Shown here: one piece after another, positions 59,597 through 64,000 of the stretch
Numbering within the stretch: the first letter of the stretch is position 1
How the letters are laid out: each line of letters begins with the position of its first letter
DNA from: Methylorubrum salsuginis
Lineage (GTDB): Bacteria; Pseudomonadota; Alphaproteobacteria; Rhizobiales; Beijerinckiaceae
Assembly: GCF_900114375.1 (NCBI RefSeq)
Contig: NZ_FOSV01000010.1
Span: 1-64,000, forward strand
Direction of reading: 5' to 3'
DNA length: 64,000 bases
The notes under the pieces: generated by a model
What the model saw: only the letters and a program-made list of their open reading frames with translations
The model's database searches: none
What the model was told of the DNA's origin: nothing
Position numbers and translations under genes: made by a program

Positions 59597-60280
59597 TCAG
59601 GCGGCGGGCGCGGCCAGGGGCTCGCGGAAGCCGGCGCGGCCCGCGATGACATCGACATCGTGGACGAGGAGGCGCCCGGCGCCGGCGGCGTGCAGGGCGT
59701 CGGCGAGCCAGCCTGCGTCGGCGGCAGTGGCGTGGATGCGGATCAGCGTGGACTTGACCGTCGCGGTGCGCAGATGAGCGGCGGCGCGGGCGGCGGTCGC
59801 GTTGCCAGCGTCGGCGGCGGCGTCGAGCGTCGCCAGGACGGCCTCGAACTCGAAACCGCAGAGTTCGATGGGCCGGCCCGCGGGTGCCGGAGCGCCGGCG
59901 ATCTCATCGAGACGAGCGAGGGCTTGGCAGAACCCATCGACACCGCGCTTGCGCAGGTAGGTGGCGAGCGTCGCGGCCTGGGCGGCGTCGGGGGCGACCG
60001 CCACGAAGCCGGAGCGCTTGGTGGGCACGCGGCGGTCGAGGATGGCGTAGGCGGAGGCCGCGCCGCCGTCACCGGCCCGCTGCAGCCGCAGCAGCGCGGT
60101 CGTCAGGCGCTTATGATCCTCGGCGCCGAAGAACGCCGCGACCTTCTCCTTCTTCGCCCACTCGGCGCGCTTCTCCTTCAGGCGGAGAGCGCTGTCGCTG
60201 CTGCGGGGGCGGCGGCGGCGCGTGAACCGATCCTCACCCGAGGTCAGATCGGTGACGGTCAGGGTTCGGGAGAAGGACAT
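59597..60280 (-). CDS. promoter-proximal phage protein of unknown function
   Basis: A 227-residue mostly helical protein (LRLKEKRAEWAKKEKVAAFF, ATLATYLRKRGVDGFCQALA) with an alanine-rich C-terminal half (AGNATAARAAAHLRTATVKS). It is the first gene of the leftward operon. Its start lies 38 nt downstream of the 15-bp operators at 60318-60356, so it should be repressed in the lysogen. The ATG at 60280 is used. No family is recognised. Confidence 0.65.
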   Translation of the reverse strand: MSFSRTLTVTDLTSGEDRFTRRRRPRSSDSALRLKEKRAEWAKKEKVAAFFGAEDHKRLTTALLRLQRAGDGGAASAYAILDRRVPTKRSGFVAVAPDAAQAATLATYLRKRGVDGFCQALARLDEIAGAPAPAGRPIELCGFEFEAVLATLDAAADAGNATAARAAAHLRTATVKSTLIRIHATAADAGWLADALHAAGAGRLLVHDVDVIAGRAGFREPLAAPAA

Positions 60281-60317
60281 CGGGGAGGGCTCCACCGCGT
60301 GAGGCGATAGAGCCAAC

Positions 60318-60366
60318 ATACCGTATTGGTATCGACGGTCAATACCATTCGGGTATCATTCGGTAT
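60318..60366. promoter_or_regulatory. operator cluster for the CI-like repressor (leftward operon)
   Basis: Two perfect copies of ATACC-N5-GGTAT are at 60318-60332 (spacer GTATT) and 60342-60356 (spacer ATTCG), 24 bp centre to centre. A degenerate third half-site pair ends at GGTAT (60362-60366). The same dyad is found beside the repressor and cro genes at 62.9-63.0 kb. The cluster lies just upstream of the leftward operon. Confidence 0.82.
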
Positions 60367-60487
60367 CGAAACCGTGGCCCGCCTTTCCACACTTGTCCAC
60401 AGGCCACAACCTTACGAGGGGACTCGACACAGGCACACGCCCGCGCCAGCTTAGAACAAACAGGGAACAGGCAGGCGGGGGATTCGG

Positions 60488-60736
60488 GTGGGGGCAAGGC
60501 TTGGGACTGCCGACTCGGACCTCGCCGACCTCGCCTACCTCTACGTCCACTGCGACGACTGCGGGAACGTCCGCCGGTGGTCGCGGGCGAGGCTCAACGA
60601 CGCCGAGCGCCGGGGCTACCGCAGCCTCCCGACGCTGGCGAGCAAGTTCAGGTGCGTGCGGTGTTCGGAACGAGGCGGCAGCGGCCGGAACATCAACCTC
60701 CGGCCCATCCTGAAGGAGGACGACGATGTCGGGTGA
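60488..60736 (+). CDS. small zinc-binding phage protein
   Basis: An 82-residue protein with two CxxC pairs: YVHCDDCGNVRRWSRARLND and KFRCVRCSERGGSGRN, a zinc-knuckle layout. The GTG at 60488 is preceded by GGGGG. It is transcribed rightward, away from the operator cluster, and overlaps the next gene by 11 nt. Function unknown. Confidence 0.65.
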   Translation: MGARLGTADSDLADLAYLYVHCDDCGNVRRWSRARLNDAERRGYRSLPTLASKFRCVRCSERGGSGRNINLRPILKEDDDVG

Positions 60737-60983
60737 CGAGCGGTATGGCGCGACGACCTTCGTGCGCGATCGGTTCGGCCAGCTGCGCGAGGGGCGGACC
60801 TATCCGTGCGCCGACGGTGAGGTGGCCAGGAAGGTCGCCGAGGATCGGGTCGCGCAGGGCTGGGCGCCGGGCGCCGCGGCATTCCTACGGCGCGGCGGCG
60901 GGGAGTTCGACGAAGGCGAGACCGTCACCCTCGCGGCGTTTGGAGACGTGCCGCGAGAGGTGCGGGATCAGATGCCGTTTTAA
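60726..60983 (+). CDS. small phage protein, function unknown
   Basis: An 85-residue soluble protein (MSGDERYGATTFVRDRFGQL ... DEGETVTLAAFGDVPREVRD) with mixed strand and helix. It is coupled to the zinc-knuckle gene by overlap. The stop is 10 nt from the end of the convergent AT-rich gene. Confidence 0.6.
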   Translation: MSGDERYGATTFVRDRFGQLREGRTYPCADGEVARKVAEDRVAQGWAPGAAAFLRRGGGEFDEGETVTLAAFGDVPREVRDQMPF

Positions 60984-60992
60984 GAATAAATA

Positions 60993-61868
60993 TCAGTCCT
61001 CAGTTGTGACTTCTCGAAAGATCAAGATCGGAGTTATGCCATATGACATAGGAGGGCGACCTATGATGCCGCGAGAGGCATGAAACAACCTCGCGGCAAT
61101 TTGCCCGACGGCAGTTTCTGCAACCTTTGCCAGTATGTCCTCCGCGCTCTCGCCGTCATCATTTTTATAATTAGGGTCCCAAGGCGTTGCATCCAGCACG
61201 CCTAAAATATTCCACTCGCCGTCAAGCAACGCTCCATGTTTAAGCAGGAGGTCGCTTGATTTGCCAATTAATGATTCTTCATTCAAAGTGCACCATAATG
61301 AGCACTCTCCATTGACCAGCCTCATCTGCAGCGCGTGCGGCAGAATTGATAGAAGCGCAATTAGCAGATCGAATTCACTATTTTTTCCACTTTCGCCCTT
61401 ATTGCCTAGGGCACGCCTTTCGGCTCTACTTAGCGCAGGCGCAGGGGTTGTGTCATTCATCCCAGCTTTTATAAGTTTTTGTATAACGGGCTTATCCCAT
61501 GATGTTTTTAGCAATCCCAAATCGAGCAATAATATTTGTCCTGTTGATAAAATGAAACTTCCGATACGACTGTTTGGAATATCCTTTTTAATCAAATCGC
61601 GTCGCTGCAATTCATCAAGTAGGTTGAGGGGAGAAAGCCACTGAGGATCAAATTGCCTTGTTTGGTTTTCCTGAGTGGTTGTTGTTTTATCTATTTTTGC
61701 CGCACCGACGTTTACCCCACCGCCGCCGGAAACATTTTTGCCGTCAACGCGCGTCAATCCCGTAAGATGTCCGAATTTACCGAATTGACTTAAAAATTGA
61801 GCTACCCGCCTATTATCGACATAGATAAAATCATATGCGGAATCTACCTCTTGCTCGTCTTGCGCCAT
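60993..61868 (-). CDS. AT-rich cargo gene: unrecognised soluble protein
   Basis: A 291-residue protein beginning MAQDEQEVDSAYDFIYVDNR then RVAQFLSQFGKFGHLTGLTR. It contains NVGAAKIDKTTTTQENQTRQ, a hydrophobic stretch (FILSTGQILLLDLGLLKTSW) and EFDLLIALLSILPHALQMRL. The N-terminal I-Y-x-D-x-x-R-V pattern recalls DUF6414-like proteins, but I am not sure of that. The DNA is clearly AT-richer than all neighbours. It overlaps a small gene upstream by 38 nt. Position between the operator cluster and the repressor is typical for lysogenic-conversion genes, so immunity or defence is a reasonable guess only. Confidence 0.75.
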   Translation of the reverse strand: MAQDEQEVDSAYDFIYVDNRRVAQFLSQFGKFGHLTGLTRVDGKNVSGGGGVNVGAAKIDKTTTTQENQTRQFDPQWLSPLNLLDELQRRDLIKKDIPNSRIGSFILSTGQILLLDLGLLKTSWDKPVIQKLIKAGMNDTTPAPALSRAERRALGNKGESGKNSEFDLLIALLSILPHALQMRLVNGECSLWCTLNEESLIGKSSDLLLKHGALLDGEWNILGVLDATPWDPNYKNDDGESAEDILAKVAETAVGQIAARLFHASRGIIGRPPMSYGITPILIFREVTTED

Positions 61869-62040
61869 TTTCTAGAGCCTCTTCCACCCGGTTTTTGTGC
61901 TCTTTATCTTTTTCGTCATCACCAAAAACGGTCGAGGCTATAGAAGCCGCGGCCTCATCGGGCCGAGCCTTCAGCAGGCGCGCCAGAGTCTCACCAAACG
62001 GCATATCCTGCCACTTCGGTGCATTCTTGCGTTCGGTCAT
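61831..62040 (-). CDS. small helical partner protein of the cargo gene
   Basis: A 69-residue acidic/basic helical protein (MTERKNAPKWQDMPFGETLA, then RLLKARPDEAAASIASTVFG) with a strong GAGGAGG ribosome binding site. Its 3' end overlaps the cargo gene start by 38 nt, so the two are co-translated. Longer upstream reading (to 62211) is not protein-like. Two small co-oriented genes with tight overlap resemble a two-component toxin/antitoxin or immunity pair, but no family is recognised. Confidence 0.68.
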   Translation of the reverse strand: MTERKNAPKWQDMPFGETLARLLKARPDEAAASIASTVFGDDEKDKEHKNRVEEALENGARRARGRFRI

Positions 62041-62186
62041 AACGCGCCTCCTCTGAAGGCCCGACCTGACGTTGAACCGCCGACACAGCCTCTGTGTATG
62101 GTGCCCCGAGATCGGTTGACAAGCCGTTTTGATGTGCCTGCGAAGACGCGCCATTTCGTCCCTGATCGAAGGCCCGGCGCGCACGA

Positions 62187-62918
62187 TCATATCCCAATCA
62201 ATTCCGGCCACGGGATCACCCGATGCACCCGCACGACATCAGCCTCGTCGATCGGGGGCAATTCCTTCGGGTCGATGTGCTGTTCGAGGTAAAGCTTCCC
62301 GCCGCCGCGTTTCACCAGGCGTTTGACCAGGGCCGGCCCCGGCTCGCCCTCGACCTCGCCGCGCTTCTCGACGAAAACGTAGTCCCGCGGCTGCGGTCGG
62401 CGGTGCGGATCAATATAAAGCGGGTCGCCGTCCTCGTACTTCGGTGAGACGCTGTCTCCGACGAGATACACGACATAGACGTCCTTCCGGTTGGTGATGC
62501 CGGGCGGACGTGGGGCGTGGTCGATGATCTGGCCGTTGAGGGTGAAGTCACCTTTGCCGTCGCCGCCTGACCCGGTGCCATAGACCGGGACGTTACGCGG
62601 ACCCTTGAAGGCGCCGGTATCGACGTGTTCGGCCTCGGGCGGAACGATGACGTTCGACGCGATGTCCGGCATCTGTGATCGGCCGGGCGGCGGCGGCGTC
62701 GAATCGTCTCCGCCTTCGTTCGCAAGATCGGCGGGCGGGAACAGCAGCGTGCGCGCGTCGATCCCGATGTGCGGAGCGAGTCGCTCGGCCCAATCCTTCG
62801 TAAGCGTCCGCTCCCCTGTCTCAAGGCGCTTGATCTGGGGTTGAGAGGTGCCCGCAGCTGAGGCAAGCGCCGCCTGGCTCAGGCCGGCCTTGCTGCGGAA
62901 ATGGCGGAGGGCGCTCAT
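62187..62918 (-). CDS. CI-like phage repressor (HTH + S24 peptidase)
   Basis: A 243-residue repressor. The HTH is FRSKAGLSQAALASAAGTSQ then PQIKRLETGERTLTKDWAER (residues 7-45). A proline-rich linker joins a LexA/S24 peptidase domain, with the catalytic Ser156 (YLVGDSVSPKYEDGDPLYID) and Lys199 (ALVKRLVKR). Self-cleavage after DNA damage (RecA-dependent induction) is expected. The ATG at 62918 overlaps a degenerate operator; a longer frame to 63023 is not used because it runs through the operator region. It faces the cro-like gene. Confidence 0.93.
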   Translation of the reverse strand: MSALRHFRSKAGLSQAALASAAGTSQPQIKRLETGERTLTKDWAERLAPHIGIDARTLLFPPADLANEGGDDSTPPPPGRSQMPDIASNVIVPPEAEHVDTGAFKGPRNVPVYGTGSGGDGKGDFTLNGQIIDHAPRPPGITNRKDVYVVYLVGDSVSPKYEDGDPLYIDPHRRPQPRDYVFVEKRGEVEGEPGPALVKRLVKRGGGKLYLEQHIDPKELPPIDEADVVRVHRVIPWPELIGI

Positions 62919-63008
62919 ACCGAAATGATATTTGCCCACAGCGTCATCGTCTAAGTCCGTTTCGGTATGGATGGGCTTGCGGCGACGATACCGTAATGGT
63001 ATTGGTAT
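62917..63008. promoter_or_regulatory. lysis-lysogeny switch operators
   Basis: The perfect dyad ATACC-GTAAT-GGTAT spans 62988-63002, with an additional GGTAT at 63004-63008 just before the cro-like ATG (63013). A near-copy, ATACC-GAAAT-GATAT, is at 62917-62931 at the repressor start, and a half-site GGTAT is at 62964-62968 between. This is the layout of a two-promoter switch with three operators. Confidence 0.8.
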
Positions 63009-63012
63009 CGTC

Positions 63013-63255
63013 ATGACGCTCACCGACTATCTACGCGAGCACGGCCTCACGCACGCTGAGTTCGCCGCTCAAATTGGGGCCACCCAGGCTGCCGTGACGC
63101 GGTACGCGAACGGCCGCCGTAAGCCGAGCTTGGCGAAGATCATCCGCATCGAGAGCGTCACCGACGGCGCGGTTCGAGCGATCGATTTTGCGCCGCCCGC
63201 CGAGGGCTTCGGCGCCGTTCGCCCCACCCCCTCCAATCCTGAGGTCGCAGCATGA
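63013..63255 (+). CDS. Cro-like phage regulator
   Basis: An 80-residue helix-turn-helix protein: MTLTDYLREHGLTHAEFAAQ then IGATQAAVTRYANGRRKPSL, with KIIRIESVTDGAVRAIDFAP completing the fold. It resembles YdaS/Cro-type regulators. It is divergent from the CI-like repressor, with 94 nt between their starts that contain the shared operators. It would favour lytic growth by shutting off the repressor. The ATG at 63013 is used, since the upstream sequence is operator DNA. Confidence 0.9.
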   Translation: MTLTDYLREHGLTHAEFAAQIGATQAAVTRYANGRRKPSLAKIIRIESVTDGAVRAIDFAPPAEGFGAVRPTPSNPEVAA

Positions 63256-63290
63256 GCGGCCAAAATCGAAAGCTGGCACATGGACTGGCT

Positions 63291-63869
63291 TCATCTCGTG
63301 CTGTCCGTCGCGCTGGCGGTCCAGTCGATTTCCTCGCTTCTTATCTTCAGGCGCATCACCTCTGCGCTGGACGAGATCGACTCGACTTCAACAGCGACGA
63401 CAAGCCTTCTTCTCTTCATGCGACGCAACCACCAGCTTGCCGTCTCGGACACAAAGAATCTGAATGTCGACTCGTTCGCCGTGTAAGGCCCGCCCGAGCG
63501 CAGGCGCGTATCGGGCTTGATGTCGGCATCAACAATCCATTTCTTGGCGTAGTCCTTCGGGCTGTAGCCAATGAATTTTCCGCCGTCCCAGTTTCCTTTT
63601 GCGGGCGCGATCAAGCTACCTCTTGGCTTCAAAACTTGCATGCTGAGCATGCGGAATGCGTTCTCTTTTGGCTCCTTCAGTGTAAGAAGGAAGGTAAGAC
63701 CACCCTCAGTCACGGGGTCTTTGCTTCTACGAAGCTTCCAAACAGCGTCCGCCTGTCGCTTTTCGCGCTTCTTCGTGTCTCTACGAGTGCGCCAATTGAG
63801 ATACAGGCTCCAGAGTCCGATACCACCGGTCACGGCCCAGCCGATAAGGTCTTTCGTCTCAACAGCCAT
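63291..63869 (-). CDS. AT-richer single-pass membrane protein
   Basis: A 192-residue protein with one N-terminal membrane helix (LIGWAVTGGIGLWSLYLNWR) followed by a basic region (RTRRDTKKREKRQ). The soluble part has a beta-rich middle (PVTEGGLTFLLTLKEPKENA, then FRMLSMQVLKPRGSLIAPAK) and a basic C-terminus. The DNA is AT-richer than the flanking phage genes. It is transcribed against cro, in a classic moron position, so membrane-linked exclusion is a possible role. A small rightward frame on the opposite strand (63280) is less likely. Confidence 0.72.
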   Translation of the reverse strand: MAVETKDLIGWAVTGGIGLWSLYLNWRTRRDTKKREKRQADAVWKLRRSKDPVTEGGLTFLLTLKEPKENAFRMLSMQVLKPRGSLIAPAKGNWDGGKFIGYSPKDYAKKWIVDADIKPDTRLRSGGPYTANESTFRFFVSETASWWLRRMKRRRLVVAVEVESISSSAEVMRLKIRSEEIDWTASATDSTR

Positions 63870-63976
63870 CACAGCTCCATCGGTCGTCTCGCAAACTCCG
63901 ATGTAGAGCAGCACGACCGGTCGGCGCGGGCCGCCGATGTCCGTCCCGGTCGTGCCTGCCTTTCGGCGAGGTCGGC

Positions 63977-64000
63977 ATGACGACCCGCCCCATCCTGTTC
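63977..64000 (+). CDS. start of a rightward phage gene, cut by the window edge
   Basis: Only eight codons (MTTRPILF) are visible. This N-terminus resembles a widespread phage family that begins M-T-x-R-P-I-L-F-S (ASCH-like or morphogenetic proteins). Too little is present to be sure. Confidence 0.35.

Larger units (their letters stand above)
51912..64000. mobile_element. left part of an integrated temperate phage or phage-like element
   Basis: Evidence for one element: a tRNA-Thr 3' scar at its left end, then integrase, an overlapping excisionase, a compact leftward operon of small unknown genes with ATGA overlaps, a CI-like S24 repressor with a divergent Cro-like gene, and shared operator repeats. 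Phage-style HNH, cytosine methyltransferase and zinc-finger genes fit. No structural (capsid, tail, terminase) gene is in the visible part, so it could be a full prophage or a satellite. The right end is outside the window. Confidence 0.88.

Noticed and set aside
63280..63486. Small rightward membrane-protein frame after cro
   Set aside because: It lies entirely on the opposite strand of a longer, better composed gene (63291-63869) and lacks a clear ribosome binding site.
63252..63980. Rightward frame overlapping the cro stop (ATGA)
   Set aside because: The translated sequence is Arg/Ser/His-rich and random-looking; the minus strand carries the plausible gene.
1..64000. CRISPR arrays, rRNA genes, insertion-sequence transposases
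   Set aside because: I saw no regularly spaced 25-40 bp repeats, no rRNA-like conserved blocks and no transposase frame with bounding inverted repeats in the window.

Overview
The window is GC-rich, gene-dense DNA of an alphaproteobacterium. The family-level gene set, the codon bias and the style of the intergenic repeats suggest Methylobacteriaceae (Methylobacterium/Methylorubrum type). That assignment is inference, because there is no rRNA here to settle it.

Region 1 (about 0.4-51.8 kb) is ordinary chromosome. It carries housekeeping genes: priA, trpS, a uvrD/pcrA helicase, phoH, glnE, glnD and grpE. Between them lie small accessory modules: (i) a stress-type cluster at 7.4-12.0 kb (short hydrophilic proteins, short-chain dehydrogenase, isochorismatase-fold hydrolase, zinc alcohol dehydrogenase, FUSC membrane protein); (ii) a flavocytochrome c sulfide dehydrogenase pair (13.2-14.8 kb); (iii) a GlxA/AraC regulator facing an alpha/beta hydrolase that is broken by one amber codon, followed by a DUF302 gene (30-32.6 kb); (iv) two chemoreceptors, one of them transcribed against and between the parts of a sulfonate/taurine-type ABC transporter (37.5-43.1 kb); (v) a two-component system; (vi) a three-gene FkbH / acyl-carrier-protein / GDNCEFG-motif cluster (48.1-51.4 kb). 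GlnE and GlnD both act in PII-controlled nitrogen regulation, but they are 18 kb apart and not co-transcribed. Several intergenic spaces hold hairpin-rich repeats. One composite family occurs three times (6.44, 17.11 and 36.81 kb).

Region 2 (51,912 to the right edge) is the left part of an integrated temperate phage or phage-like element. It starts with a 45-nt 3' fragment of a tRNA-Thr(GGT) gene, the expected attachment-site scar. An HNH nuclease, a tyrosine integrase and an overlapping excisionase follow. Next comes a long leftward operon of small, mostly unknown early genes that includes an HD-domain alarmone-hydrolase-like protein, a short cytosine methyltransferase, an XRE regulator and zinc-finger proteins. 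A CI-like S24 repressor and a divergent Cro-like gene form the switch at 62.9-63.0 kb. The 15-bp operator ATACC-N5-GGTAT occurs at that switch and, as two perfect copies plus a degenerate one, ahead of the leftward operon at 60.3 kb, so the repressor probably controls both. Two AT-richer islands inside the element (60.99-62.04 kb and 63.29-63.87 kb) encode unrecognised proteins in typical moron/cargo positions. They are the best candidates for undescribed functions. The intact tRNA-Thr and the other attachment site should lie beyond 64,000.
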